Positions 41,772-51,424 of a DNA stretch of 64,000 bases are shown here, in pieces. A model generated the notes under the pieces. The model ran no database searches. It saw nothing but the letters and a program-made list of their open reading frames with translations, and was not told where the DNA came from. The stretch comes from Sphaerobacter sp. Lineage in GTDB: Bacteria; Chloroflexota; Chloroflexia; Thermomicrobiales; Thermomicrobiaceae. The stretch spans positions 1 to 64,000 of the forward strand of contig JASBVL010000001.1 of the NCBI GenBank assembly GCA_029961075.1, in the 5' to 3' direction. A program made the position numbers and the translations under genes. How positions within the stretch are numbered: position 1 is the stretch's first letter; the number at the start of each line of letters is the position of its first letter.

Positions 41772-44054
41772 TTAGGCCGAGGAGCGCGAATTGCCGAGCC
41801 GCGCGCCGGGGGTGGCCTCGCGGCGGACGTCATAGACGTCGCGGACCGACTCGAGCTTCTGGAGGACGCGGCTCAGTTGCTGGACGCTTTCGACCTCGAG
41901 CGTCATCAGGACGGTGACGGTGTGGTCGTCATTGACGCCGGTCAGCACCGAGAGCATGTTGACCTTCTCGTCGGCGACGAGCGTGGTGATGTCGCGGAGT
42001 AGGCCGACGCGGTCCCAGGCCTCCAGGCGGATGTTGACCGGGTAAAGCTGGCGCTGGTCGTTCCCCCAGCTCACCTGGATGAGGCGGCCCACCTCGTCGA
42101 CATGGGTCACGTTGTAGCAGTCGGCGCGGTGGACGGTGACGCCGCGGCCGCGGGTGACGTAGCCGATGATGGGGTCGCCATAGACCGGCTTACAGCAGGC
42201 GGCCAGGCGGGTATAGAGGTCGCCCACGCCCTGGACCCGCAGCCCGACCGGGCTGGTCGGTGCCTGCGGCGCGCTAGGCGCGGACAGCACCTGCCGCTCG
42301 GCGTGCTCGGCGAGGCGCGAGGCGATCTGCTGCGGGGTGATCGCGCCGTAGCCGATCGCCGCGAGGAAGTCCTCGACCTTCTGGTAGCGCGGGAACTGCT
42401 TGGCGATGTCCTCGATCTTGGCCTCGACGCCGAGGCGGCGGAGTTCGCGCTCCAGGATCTCCCGGCCCTGGGCGATGTTCTCCTCACGCAACTGGCGGCG
42501 GAACCACTGCCGGACCTTCTCCCGGGCCGAGGCCGTGGTGATGTAGCCGCTGCTGGGCATGAGCCAGTCCCGGCTGGGCCCGACCTTGGTCTTGGAGGTC
42601 ATGATCTGGACGACCTGGCCGTTCTGCAGCCGGTAGTTGAGCGGCACCAGTTGATTGTTCACCTTGGCGCCGACGCACTGGTGCCCGACCTCGGTGTGGA
42701 TGCGGTAGGCGAAGTCGACCGGGGTCGCGCCCGCGGGGAGCTCGATGATGTCGCCCTTCGGGGTGAAGACGTAGATCATTTCCTGGAAGACGTCGGACTT
42801 GAGCGACTCCACGAACTCCTGGGCGTCGACGACCTCGTCGCGCCAGTCCATGAGTTGCCGGAGCCACGCGATCTTGGCCTCGACGTTCGGGTCCGGCCGC
42901 GAGCCCTCCTTGTAGCGCCAGTGGGCCGCGATCCCGTATTCCGCCACCTGGTGCATCTCGACGGTGCGGATCTGGATCTCGAGCGGATGGCCGCCGGGGC
43001 CCAGCACCGCGGTGTGGATCGACTGGTACATGCTCTCCTTGGGCGTGGCGATGTAGTCGTCGAACTCGCCCGGGATCGGGTGCCACATCGTGTGGATCAC
43101 GCCCAGGGCGCCGTAGCAGTCCTTCTTCTCGTCGACGACCACGCGCACGCCGAGCACGTCGTAGATCTCGTCGAAGCTCCGCCCCTTGCGCTGCATCTTG
43201 CGGGCGATGGAGGTGATGTGCTTCTCCCGCCCGGAGATGTCGGCCTTGATCCCGGCCTCGCTCAGGGCACGGCTGAGCTCCTGGATCACCCGCTCCAGAT
43301 ACCGCTGGCGATCCACCCCGCGCCGATCCAGCGCCCGTTTGATGGAGAAGAAGGTCTGGGGATCGAGGTAGCGGAGGGCCAGATCCTCCAGCTCGGACTT
43401 GAACTGCCAGATACCCAGGCGATTGGCCAGCGGCGCGTAGATCTCCATCGTCTCCTGGGCGCTGCGGAGCTGCTTGGCGCGCGGCATGTGCTCGAGGGTG
43501 CGCATGTTGTGGAGCCGGTCGGCGAGCTTGATCAGGACGACGCGCACGTCGTCGACCATCGCCAGGAACATCTTCCGCAGGCTCTCGGCCTGGCGCTCCT
43601 TCTCGCGGCTGGCGGCGTCGTCCTCGGGCGTCCAGCGGATGCGTCCGAGCTTGGTGACGCCGTCGACCAGCTTGGCGACGCGCTCGCCGAAGATGGTGCG
43701 CAGCTCCTCGATGCTGGTGTCGGTGTCCTCGAGGACATCGTGCAGCAGGGCGGCGCACAGGGTCTCCTGGTCGAGCTGCATGTTGGCCAGGATGATGGCG
43801 ACCGCGAGCGGGTGGGTGATGTAGGGGTCGCCCGACCGCCGGAGCTTCCCGCGATGGGCGTGCTCCGCGAACTCGTACGCCCGGCGGATCGGGGCGAGGT
43901 CCATGCCGGGCATCTGCTCGCGGATGATCCGCTCCAGATCGGCCCACGTCGCAACCGACCCGCCGGTCTCGGGGGAAACGGCAGGTGTGACGGCCGCCTT
44001 CTGCTCAGATCGGTCGTCCAACTCCGGTGCAGACATGTCCTCGGAACCCGACAC
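41772..44054 (-). CDS. rsh: RelA/SpoT (p)ppGpp synthetase/hydrolase
   Basis: This 760-residue long RSH controls the stringent response. An intact HD hydrolase domain has THPLAVAIILANMQ, LLHDVLEDTD and VLIKLADRLHNMRTL (about residues 80-190). The synthetase domain has the Tyr/Gly loop PGEFDDYIATPKESMYQSIHT and EIQIRTVEMHQVAEYGIAAHW; its EFDD replaces the RxKD usual in bifunctional enzymes. TGS (YVFTPKGDIIELPAGATPVDFAYRIH), helical, zinc-finger-like (CCKPVYGD, HRADCYN) and C-terminal ACT (about 690-755) domains follow. The start is GTG 44054, or ATG 44036. A near-consensus promoter lies directly upstream. Confidence 0.95.
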   Translation of the reverse strand: MSGSEDMSAPELDDRSEQKAAVTPAVSPETGGSVATWADLERIIREQMPGMDLAPIRRAYEFAEHAHRGKLRRSGDPYITHPLAVAIILANMQLDQETLCAALLHDVLEDTDTSIEELRTIFGERVAKLVDGVTKLGRIRWTPEDDAASREKERQAESLRKMFLAMVDDVRVVLIKLADRLHNMRTLEHMPRAKQLRSAQETMEIYAPLANRLGIWQFKSELEDLALRYLDPQTFFSIKRALDRRGVDRQRYLERVIQELSRALSEAGIKADISGREKHITSIARKMQRKGRSFDEIYDVLGVRVVVDEKKDCYGALGVIHTMWHPIPGEFDDYIATPKESMYQSIHTAVLGPGGHPLEIQIRTVEMHQVAEYGIAAHWRYKEGSRPDPNVEAKIAWLRQLMDWRDEVVDAQEFVESLKSDVFQEMIYVFTPKGDIIELPAGATPVDFAYRIHTEVGHQCVGAKVNNQLVPLNYRLQNGQVVQIMTSKTKVGPSRDWLMPSSGYITTASAREKVRQWFRRQLREENIAQGREILERELRRLGVEAKIEDIAKQFPRYQKVEDFLAAIGYGAITPQQIASRLAEHAERQVLSAPSAPQAPTSPVGLRVQGVGDLYTRLAACCKPVYGDPIIGYVTRGRGVTVHRADCYNVTHVDEVGRLIQVSWGNDQRQLYPVNIRLEAWDRVGLLRDITTLVADEKVNMLSVLTGVNDDHTVTVLMTLEVESVQQLSRVLQKLESVRDVYDVRREATPGARLGNSRSSA

Positions 44055-44083
44055 GTGCCAGTAAGGTGGGTCAATCGCTTGTA

Positions 44084-44112
44084 ACTATACGTTCTCCAGT
44101 GCCGGCTGTCAA
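44084..44112 (-). promoter_or_regulatory. Promoter of the RelA/SpoT gene
   Basis: On the minus strand TTGACA (44112-44107) and TATAGT (44089-44084) are 17 bases apart, a near-consensus promoter. The leader to the first possible start codon is only about 23 bases. Confidence 0.82.
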
Positions 44113-44217
44113 AAGGGTGAGGGGCTGACTCGGGGCACACGGGAACGGTGGCCTGGGGGCCGGCCGGGTTGCGTGTTCGGCACCGACCGGGGCCGGCGCG
44201 CACCCCGGCCGGCCGCG

Positions 44218-44226
44218 TGCTAAGAT
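44218..44226 (+). promoter_or_regulatory. Extended -10 element upstream of moeA
   Basis: TGC TAAGAT lies 42 bases before the moeA ATG. No convincing -35 box is seen 16-18 bases upstream. It matches the TGCTAnnnT pattern found at several other starts in this window. Confidence 0.45.
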
Positions 44227-44268
44227 ACGGCCGGTCACGGCAACCTCGCACAGGGGAGGTCTGGTTCA

Positions 44269-45495
44269 ATGCCGATAGGCGATCGCCTGCTGCCGCCGCA
44301 CGAGGCACTCGACATCGTCCTGCGACATAGCCGGCCGTTGCCGACGGAGCTGGTTCCGCTGGAGGCGGCGGGCGATCGGGTCCTGGCCGAGCCGCTCATC
44401 GCGGACCAGGACCTGCCGCCGTTCCCGGCTGCGACCATGGACGGGTTCGCGGTGATCGCGGCGGACGGATCGCCCTGGCGGGAGATCATCGGCGAGCAGT
44501 TCGCCGGGCAGCCTCTGCCGGTCGAGGTGACGCCGGGGACGGCGGTGCGCATCACCACCGGCGCGCCGTTGCCGCCCGGCAGCGATGCCGTGGTGCCGGT
44601 CGAGCAGACGGAGCTGCGCGACGATCACGTGGTGATCCGCCAGGAGGTGGTGCGCGTTGGGGAGAACGTGCGCCCGGTGGGGGCCGACCTGCGGCGGGGC
44701 CAGGTGCTCATCGAGGCAGGGACGCCGCTGGGTCCGGCCGAGATCGGGCTGCTGGCCAGCCTGGGGCGGGTGACGGTGCCGGTCTTCCGCCGGCCGCGGC
44801 TCAGCGTCATGTCGACCGGCGACGAGCTGGTTGACCCGGGGCAGGAGCCGGGGCCGGGCCAGATTCGGGACTCGAATCGCTTCTCGCTGGTGGTCGCGGC
44901 ACGCCGCGCGGGGGCGGAGGTCGTCTGGTCCGGGCGGGCACCGGACGAGGTGGCGGCGCTGCGTCGCCTGCTGGAGGAGCGCATCGCGGCCAGCGACATC
45001 GTGGTGACCTCGGGCGGGGTGTCGGTCGGGGAGCGCGACTTCGTCAAGGAGATCCTCGGGGAGCTGGGCACGGTGCACTTCCGCCGGCTCTTCATGAAGC
45101 CGGGGAAGCCGCTGAACTTCGCGACCGTCGGGGACACCCTGGTGTTCGGCCTGCCCGGCAACCCCGTCTCGGCACTGGTCGGGTTCGAGATCTTCGTGAC
45201 CGCGGCGCTGCGCGTCATGGCCGGCCGGCGCGATGTCCAGCCGCGCCCGGTGCCGGTGGTGCTGACACACGAGATTGAGAGCGGCGACCGGCTGGAGTAC
45301 CAGCGCGGCGTCGTCTGGGCCGATGAGGCCGGCGTGCTCCACGCGCGCAACACCGGCCCGCAGGCGTCGGCGCGGCTGCTGTCGCTGGTGGGAGCCAACG
45401 CCTTTCTCCTGATTCCGCCGCGCGAGCAACCCTACCGGGCCGGGGAGCGGGTGATGGCGATCATCCGCGGCCCGATCGGGCCGGCGCCTGGCTGA
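44269..45495 (+). CDS. moeA: Molybdopterin molybdenumtransferase
   Basis: MoeA inserts molybdate into adenylated molybdopterin. The 408-residue protein shows PPFPAATMDGFAVIAAD (the DGFAV motif, about residues 53-69), RITTGAPLPPGSDAVVPVEQTE, the central VMSTGDELVDPGQ and IRDSN segment, then IVVTSGGVSVGERDFVKE and FMKPGKPLNFATVGDTLVFGLPGNPVSALVGFEIF (in parts), all typical. GGGGAGGT lies 8 bases before the ATG. Together with the moaD-moaE fusion at 51.4-52.1 kb it shows that the organism makes the molybdenum cofactor. A short hairpin (45529-45549) follows the stop. Confidence 0.95.
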   Translation: MPIGDRLLPPHEALDIVLRHSRPLPTELVPLEAAGDRVLAEPLIADQDLPPFPAATMDGFAVIAADGSPWREIIGEQFAGQPLPVEVTPGTAVRITTGAPLPPGSDAVVPVEQTELRDDHVVIRQEVVRVGENVRPVGADLRRGQVLIEAGTPLGPAEIGLLASLGRVTVPVFRRPRLSVMSTGDELVDPGQEPGPGQIRDSNRFSLVVAARRAGAEVVWSGRAPDEVAALRRLLEERIAASDIVVTSGGVSVGERDFVKEILGELGTVHFRRLFMKPGKPLNFATVGDTLVFGLPGNPVSALVGFEIFVTAALRVMAGRRDVQPRPVPVVLTHEIESGDRLEYQRGVVWADEAGVLHARNTGPQASARLLSLVGANAFLLIPPREQPYRAGERVMAIIRGPIGPAPG

Positions 45496-45656
45496 TTGAC
45501 CCGACCCACGCGATGGTGGCATCCAGCCGGGAGGGCATCACGCCCTCCCCACACTGACCGTGCGACTGGCTGGGAATGCCGCCCGTCGCGCGGGCGATGG
45601 CGGCCGTGCTGGTGGGAGCGCTGCCAGCAGGACGACACCGAGGGGAGGAGGGGAAG

Positions 45657-47621
45657 GTGCAGACGCGGCGACCGATCCGCGCCGACGACTTGTTCCGCAT
45701 CGCGATGGTGAGCGATCCGCAGGTCTCGCCCGACGGGCGGCAGGTGGCGTTCGTCATCACCCGGATGGACCGCGAGGCGAACTGCTACCGCAGCGGCATC
45801 TGGACGGTGCCGGTGGCCGGGGGGCAGCCGCGGCCGCTGACGGCCGGGACGGCGCGCGACAGCACGCCGCGCTGGTCGCCCGATGGGCGCTGGATCGCGT
45901 TCCTCTCCACCCGCGACGGCGACACCCCGCAGCTCTGGTGCATCCCGGCCGACGGGGGTGAGGCGCGGCAGCTCACCCGGCTGCCGGAGGGGGTGGAGCA
46001 GCCGGTGTGGTCGCCGCGCGGCGATGCGCTCGCGTTCGTGAGCAAGGTGAGGGTGGGGCCCGCGCCGCAATCCGACGTGCGCGTGATCCGCACCATCCGC
46101 TACCGCTTCGACGGCGAGGTATCTGGACGACAAGTACCGGCAGACTAGGTGGTGCCGTTCGCGGCGGACAACCCCGGCGAGCAGCCGCGCCAGCTCACCG
46201 AGGGGCCGTACGAGCACCGGGATCCCGCCTGGTCACCCACCGGCCACGAGATCGCCTTCAGCGCCGCCCGGCACCCCGACTGGGAGACGGGCATCCTGCG
46301 GGACATCTGGGCGGTGTCGGCGGCGGGCGGCCCGCCGCGCAAGATCACGTGCGCGCCGGGGTCGTGGTCGGAGCCCGTCTGGTCACCGGACGGCACCACC
46401 ATCGCCCTGCTCGGGCCGAGCGACTACCGCCGCGCCGACCACGCCAATGTGCTGGTCTGGACCGTCCCGGCGGCCGGCGGGGTGCCCGAGCCGCGCACGG
46501 CGGCACTGGACCGCTCGGCGGGCGATACGACGATGGGCGACATCCCGCGCTTCTCGTCCTCGCCGGTGGCGTGGGATCGGTGCGGCGGGGCGATCCACTT
46601 CCTGGCCAGCGACCACGGCAACACGCACCTCTTCCGCGTCACGCTGGCGGACGGGCGCATCGAGCGCGTGATCGGCGGGCCGCGCCGGGTCGGCATGGTC
46701 GTCCCGCTGCCGGGCGACGCCGGCTTCGTCTTCGCGGCGTCGACGCCGACGAATCCCGGTGAGCTCTACGTGTGCGGGCCGGACGGCGGGGACGAACGGC
46801 AGTTGACCGACGTCAACCGGGAGTGGTTGGCGGAGGTCGAGCCGGTGGAGCCGGAGGAGATCTGGGCGACCGGCCCCGACGGGACGCGCGTGCAGGGCTG
46901 GCTGCTGCGGCCGCCGGGGGCGCAGCCGGGCGTCCGCTATCCGATGATCCTCCAGATCCACGGCGGCCCGCACCTGCAGTACGGCAACGGGTTCATGCAC
47001 GAGTTCCAGGTGCTGGCCGGGCTGGGCTACGCCGTGCTCTACAGCAACCCGCGCGGCGGCACGGGGTATGGCGAGGCGTTCGCGGCCAAGCTGCACGCGG
47101 CGTGGGGCGAGGCCGACATGCCGGATCTCATGGCGATCGTGGACGAGGCCATCCGCCGCGGCGGGATCGACGAGCAGCGGCTGGGCGTCACCGGCGGCTC
47201 CTACGGCGGGATCATGACCAACTGGGTGATCGGCCACACCGATCGCTTCAAGGCCGCGGTGACCCAGCGCTGCTGCTCCAATTTCGTGAGCATGTACGGC
47301 ACCGACGACATCAGCTTCGCTACCAGTCAGCTCTCATTCGGCGCTGAGGTGTGGGAGGACCCGGAGCTCTACTGGCGCCTGTCGCCGATCAGCTACGTCG
47401 CCAACATCACCACGCCGCTGTTGATCCTGCATAGCGAGGAGGACTACCGCTGCCCAATCGAGCAGGCGGAGCAGCTCTTCGTGTCGCTCAAGTTCCTGCG
47501 CCGTACGGTGGAGTTCGTGCGCTTCCCGAACGAGAGCCACGGGCTCTCGCGCGGTGGGCAGCCGCGGCACCGGCTCGAGCGGTTGAACGCCATCGCCGAG
47601 TGGTTCCAGCGGTGGCTATAG
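45657..47621 (+). pseudogene. S9 family prolyl oligopeptidase-type peptidase, frame-disrupted
   Basis: The product would be a roughly 650-residue serine peptidase of the acylaminoacyl-peptidase/DPP-IV group. The N-terminal propeller repeats (VSPDGRQVAFV, WSPDGRWIAFLSTRDGD, WSPRGDALAFVS) run to YRFDGE. There VSGRQVPAD and a TAG (46146-46148) appear, where relatives read a Tyr-Leu-Asp-Asp-Lys-Tyr-Arg segment. That segment is encoded one base out of frame at 46120-46143, so a loss of about two bases before it and one after would explain the break. The same frame then continues to a complete hydrolase domain: GGSYGG (Ser), SEEDYRCP (Asp), NESHGLS (His). Start GTG 45657 follows GAGGAGGGG. Confidence 0.82.
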
Positions 47622-47841
47622 GCGGGGGCAACGATGATCCCGCCTCGCGTTGCACCCCAGTGACGACCTGCCCGGCGTAGGCCCCGCGCCCCGGCGGCGG
47701 GGTGGTAGCATCATCAGGGGGTCAGGGCGGAGCGCAGCACGGCCGTGCCCCCGGGCTGCGAGTGCTGTGGCGTTCGCCCGACGCACCGCTGCTGGCACGA
47801 GCTGCGCCAGCCTCCGCCGCAGGCTCCCTGACGAGCAGCCG

Positions 47842-48426
47842 ATGTCGGACGAAGGGACGGTCAGCGAGATGACGACGGAGTTAGACGTCCGGTCTCCCGA
47901 GGTGCATACGGCGGCGGTTTCCTTCACCGGGCCGGCTGGGCGGCGGTTCCTCCGCGTCTCCCAGTTCGCGCAGGGGCTGGTCTACAGCGCGACCGCGTTC
48001 CTCTTTCTGGCCGCCGCGGTCGTGATGCTTGGCTACAGCGTGCTCGCCTTCGTCGATGCGGTCACCGTCACCAGGACGGAATTTCCGGTGACCATGGTCA
48101 CGCTGATCAACGACCTCCTGCTGGTGCTGATCATCATGGAGGTGCTGGCGACAGTCCTGTCCTACCTGCGCGAGCAGGCGTTTAGCCTCCTGCCCTTCCT
48201 GTTCGTCGCCGCGATCAGCGCGACCCGGCGGATCCTCGCGGTGGGCGCGGCGATGAGTGTGGAGCGGCTCGAGCCCGAGGTGTTCCGGCAGTCGGTGATC
48301 GACCTCGGGGTCAATGCCGGGCTGATTCTCGTACTCACCTTGGCCCTGTTCCTCCTGAGCCGGACGCGCGTCGCCAGCCACGACGGTGTTGCAGCGGAGA
48401 CGAACCCGCCCACCAGCGGCGAATAG
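47842..48426 (+). CDS. PsiE-like membrane protein
   Basis: This 194-residue protein has four hydrophobic helices and resembles the phosphate-starvation-inducible PsiE family: a cytoplasmic N-terminus, FLFLAAAVVMLGYSVLAFVDAV, then LINDLLLVLIIMEVLATVLSYL and FLFVAAISATRRILAVGA, and a last helix before a hydrophilic tail. The function of PsiE is unknown. The start at ATG 47842 is uncertain; ATG 47869 also fits. A possible extended -10 element (TGG TAGCAT, 47703-47711) lies about 130 bases upstream. It is convergent with the M20 peptidase gene. Confidence 0.75.
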   Translation: MSDEGTVSEMTTELDVRSPEVHTAAVSFTGPAGRRFLRVSQFAQGLVYSATAFLFLAAAVVMLGYSVLAFVDAVTVTRTEFPVTMVTLINDLLLVLIIMEVLATVLSYLREQAFSLLPFLFVAAISATRRILAVGAAMSVERLEPEVFRQSVIDLGVNAGLILVLTLALFLLSRTRVASHDGVAAETNPPTSGE

Positions 48427-48462
48427 CGCGGCCAGCCCGAGGTGGGGGGCGCCCCCGGCTCG

Positions 48463-48502
48463 CCCCCCAGGCCCGTCTCCCCCCTCCTGCCCCCCTGCCC
48501 CC
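48463..48502 (-). repeat. G-tract run with quadruplex potential
   Basis: On the minus strand five G tracts of 5, 6, 6, 3 and 6 bases occur within 40 bases, with loops of 2 to 5 bases. This meets the usual pattern for a G-quadruplex. It lies in the convergent space between the PsiE-like and M20 peptidase genes (48427-48623), which otherwise holds nothing I recognise. Confidence 0.6.
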
Positions 48503-48623
48503 GTAGACCAGAAGCGAGATCGTCCAAGTCCGGCCCGACCGGCATGCCGGCTGTCCGCCATCGGCCGGTTCGAGAGCACCGGGAGGCTGGTGTGGGTGGC
48601 GGCAGCCGGCCGCGCGCTCGGGT

Positions 48624-49988
48624 CTACGACGCGCCGGCCAAGACCCGGCAGGCCAGGGCGACGTGGAACTTGGTCGCGGTGATCACGCTGTCGATCCCCA
48701 CCGACTCGTTGATGTTGTGCGCGCCCGACCGTGATGGGTCGTCGGTCGGCGCCGACGGGATGAAGCCGTAGGTCACGTTGCCCAGCGGGCGGACGAAGCG
48801 CGAGTCGGTGAAACCGACGCTGAGCGCGGGGACGAAGGTGAGGTCGTCGAGCCCGACGGCGTCCCGTGTCGCGGCTTCCACGTGGGCGCGGAAGGGGGAG
48901 TCGTAGGGCGAGCTGTTGCTCACGGCCGTCTCGATGATCTCGAAGCTCACGCCGTCGAGGCCGGCGAGGATGTCGGCCACCTGCCGCCAGACATACGCGA
49001 CGTCTTGCCACGGGAGGCTGCGCACGTCGCACACGATGGTGCAGGCCTCGGCCACGCTGTTCGACTTGACCCCGGCCTGGATCATGGTCGCCACGAGCGT
49101 CATGCGGGAGGCGGCGCGGAGCATGGACGCCAGGGTCGGGTCGCGTCCCTCGAGCTGGCTCAGCACGTGGTCGATGGTCTGGTCGGTGACCGGCTCGCTG
49201 ATGCCGGCCAGCGTGTCGAGGTGCTGGAAGATCTCGGCGCGGACCGAGACCTCGGGCCGCCAGGCGCGGATGCGGCGGATGACCTCCTCGGCCTTGTAGA
49301 TGGCGTTGTCGGCGCGCCAGGGTTGGGAGGCGTGCCAGCCGCGGCCGCGGATGCGGATGTGGACCTCCAGGCGGCCCTTCTCGCCGGTCGCGATCGGGTA
49401 GATGATGCGGCCGCGGCTGCGGACGGGGCCGCCGCCGCCCTCGTTGACGGCGTAGTCGGCGCGGAGCACATCGGGATGGTGGCGGACCATCCAGCCGAAG
49501 CCGTAGGCGCCCCCGGCCTCCTCGTCGGCGCAGGCGGCGAAGGTGAGCGTGCCGTTGAGGCGCACCCCGGCCCGCTTGAGGATGATGAGCGCCATCGCCT
49601 GCGCGGCCACGGTGCCCTTCATGTCCGACGCGCCGCGGCCCCAGATGCGCCCCTCGGCGATCTCCCCGCTGAAGGGTGGGTAGGTCCACTGGTCCGGGTC
49701 CTCGACCGGGACGACGTCGGTGTGGGACATGAACAGCAGGCGCGGGCCGTTGCCCTCGCCGAGCCGCGCGACGAAGTTGCCGCGGTTGTCGGACGCGGCG
49801 TAGATGGTCGCCTCGATCCCGTGCTCGACGAGCCGGTCGCGCAGGAACTCGGCCGCCGCCATCTCGTCGCCACTCTCGGGGGTGCCGAAGTTGACGGTGG
49901 GGATGCGCACGAGGTCCTGGGTGAGTCTGACCACCTCGTCCGCGGCCTCGTCCACCATCGCCATCAGCCGGGGAATCTCGACGGTCAT
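48624..49988 (-). CDS. M20 family metallopeptidase (ArgE/DapE/CPG2 type)
   Basis: This 454-residue zinc-dependent amidohydrolase is of the M20 family, which removes acyl or amino-acid groups from small peptides and N-acyl amino acids. Metal and catalytic motifs are FMSHTDVVPVEDPDQW (His and Asp), WGRGASDMKG (bridging Asp), ACADEEAGG (catalytic Glu) and GAHNINESVG near the end (last His). A dimerisation domain (about residues 195-320) includes RGRGWHASQPWRADNAI. The start ATG at 49986-49988 is where homology begins; the frame is open upstream. Exact substrate unknown. Confidence 0.9.
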   Translation of the reverse strand: MTVEIPRLMAMVDEAADEVVRLTQDLVRIPTVNFGTPESGDEMAAAEFLRDRLVEHGIEATIYAASDNRGNFVARLGEGNGPRLLFMSHTDVVPVEDPDQWTYPPFSGEIAEGRIWGRGASDMKGTVAAQAMALIILKRAGVRLNGTLTFAACADEEAGGAYGFGWMVRHHPDVLRADYAVNEGGGGPVRSRGRIIYPIATGEKGRLEVHIRIRGRGWHASQPWRADNAIYKAEEVIRRIRAWRPEVSVRAEIFQHLDTLAGISEPVTDQTIDHVLSQLEGRDPTLASMLRAASRMTLVATMIQAGVKSNSVAEACTIVCDVRSLPWQDVAYVWRQVADILAGLDGVSFEIIETAVSNSSPYDSPFRAHVEAATRDAVGLDDLTFVPALSVGFTDSRFVRPLGNVTYGFIPSAPTDDPSRSGAHNINESVGIDSVITATKFHVALACRVLAGAS

Positions 49989-50241
49989 AGCGCCTTGTCC
50001 TTCACAGCACATCCGGCGCCGGTCGGGCGCCGGAATCCATCCAACCCTGCGGGCTCCGGCCATGGTAGCCGCGCGGCGCCGGCGCTGCAAGACGGCGCCG
50101 CCCCGGCGCGTACCCGCGCCTGATCCCGGCGTCAGCGCGGCGAACGTACGCGGAGTCTCTGCCTGGTACGGGCTTTGCGGGGTCGGACGTACGCGGCGCC
50201 TGCCGCTGTGGCGCACGCGCGTGCGAACGGATTGGAGAGCG

Positions 50242-50988
50242 ATGGTGGACGAGCTACGCGTTGCCGACGTCATCGTCGAGGAGGTTGGCACGATCCGTCC
50301 GGACGAGCCGGTTCGTACGGCGCGCCGGCGCATGGAGGCGCAGACGCGCCGCTCCCTGATCGTGGTGGACGAGGACCGGCCGATCGGCGTTGTCCAGTGG
50401 CGCGACATCATGCGTCAAGAGGAGCTCCCGGCGGATGCCCCGGTGGGGGACTATATGATCCGCGAGTTCCCGGTGCTCAGGGCCGATGCGTCCCTCCGCG
50501 AGGCCCGCGCCCAGCTCGGGGACGTCGACGTCGACCGGCTGCCGGTGGTGGACGCGAGCGGCCACCTGATCGGGGAGGTGCCCCGCACGGCGCTCGTGCA
50601 GGCCGGGGAGGTGCGGGAGTCGGCGCCGGCCGCGGAGCACGGGGCGTCAACGGGTGGCTGGTCGGGGGCCGACCAAGCGATGGCCGGTGGTGCCGACCAG
50701 GCGGGCGCGGCCGCCGGACAGGGTACGGCCAGGAGCGGCGCGCTGGCGCGCATCGAGGCGGGTATGGCGGTCAAGGGCATCAACGGCCGCAAGCTTGGGA
50801 CGGTGAACGACGTGGTCGTCGATCCGCAGGGCGAGCTCTCGGCGATCACCGTGCGCCACGGGCTCTTCGGCCGGAAGCACAAGCGGATCCCGGCGGACAC
50901 CATCGACCACGTGGAGGGGGACGCGGTCTTCCTCTCGATCACCGGCACCGAGTTTAATGTGCTGCCGGATGTGGAGGACGAGGCGTGA
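50242..50988 (+). CDS. CBS-pair protein with PRC-barrel domain
   Basis: This 248-residue cytoplasmic protein has two CBS motifs in the first 120 residues (VADVIVEEVGTIRPDEPVRTARR, SLIVVDEDRPIGVVQWRDIMRQ, YMIREFPVLRADASLREAR and RLPVVDASGHLIGEV in order), then a Gly/Ala-rich linker. A PRC-barrel follows (about 170-248: MAVKGINGRKLGTVNDVVVDPQGELSAI). Both domains are regulatory or scaffolding folds; CBS pairs often sense nucleotides. TTGGAGAG precedes the ATG at 50242. It is divergent from the M20 peptidase gene. No partner is evident. Confidence 0.85.
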   Translation: MVDELRVADVIVEEVGTIRPDEPVRTARRRMEAQTRRSLIVVDEDRPIGVVQWRDIMRQEELPADAPVGDYMIREFPVLRADASLREARAQLGDVDVDRLPVVDASGHLIGEVPRTALVQAGEVRESAPAAEHGASTGGWSGADQAMAGGADQAGAAAGQGTARSGALARIEAGMAVKGINGRKLGTVNDVVVDPQGELSAITVRHGLFGRKHKRIPADTIDHVEGDAVFLSITGTEFNVLPDVEDEA

Positions 50989-51079
50989 CGGCGGCGGCGG
51001 ACGTCGCCTGCCGCGCCGCGCTCGCCACCCACGCCGCACATGCGGTGCGGCGTGGGATGTCGCCGGGAGGGGGAGATCG

Positions 51080-51409
51080 ATGGGCCAGGGGCAGCCGCTC
51101 GAGCCAGTGGTGACCCGCTGGGAGGGGCCGGGGCCCGCGACGGAGGAGGCCATTCGCGCGCGCCTCGCCGCTGAGGGTTTGCGCCCCTACCGCTGGGCCA
51201 ACGGGCCGGGCGACCGCTATGCGGTGCATACCCACGCCTACCACAAGGTGCTCTACGTCACCGAGGGGTCGATCCGCTTCGACATCCACCCGGGCCCGGC
51301 GATCGAGTTGCGCGTGGGGGACCGGCTCGACTTGCCGGCAGGCGTCGCGCACAGCGCCGTCGTCGGGCCGGAGGGCGTGGCCTGCCTGGAGGCGCAGCGG
51401 CGGGCCTAG
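51080..51409 (+). CDS. Small cupin-domain protein
   Basis: This 109-residue single cupin has motif 1 as HTHAYHKVLYVTEGSIRFDI (His-x-His metal ligands, then a later Glu) and motif 2 as LDLPAGVAHSAVVGPEG (last His). Members range from metal-binding sensors to isomerases, so no reaction is assigned. GGGAGGGGGAG lies 4 bases before the ATG at 51080. It follows the CBS-PRC gene by 91 bases on the same strand and converges on moaD-moaE, whose stop is 16 bases away. Confidence 0.82.
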   Translation: MGQGQPLEPVVTRWEGPGPATEEAIRARLAAEGLRPYRWANGPGDRYAVHTHAYHKVLYVTEGSIRFDIHPGPAIELRVGDRLDLPAGVAHSAVVGPEGVACLEAQRRA

Positions 51410-51424
51410 CGGCGCGCGCCGCGC

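Noticed and set aside
42102-44084. 660-codon frame opposite the RelA/SpoT gene
   Set aside because: Antisense shadow with no motifs; the RelA/SpoT reading is certain.
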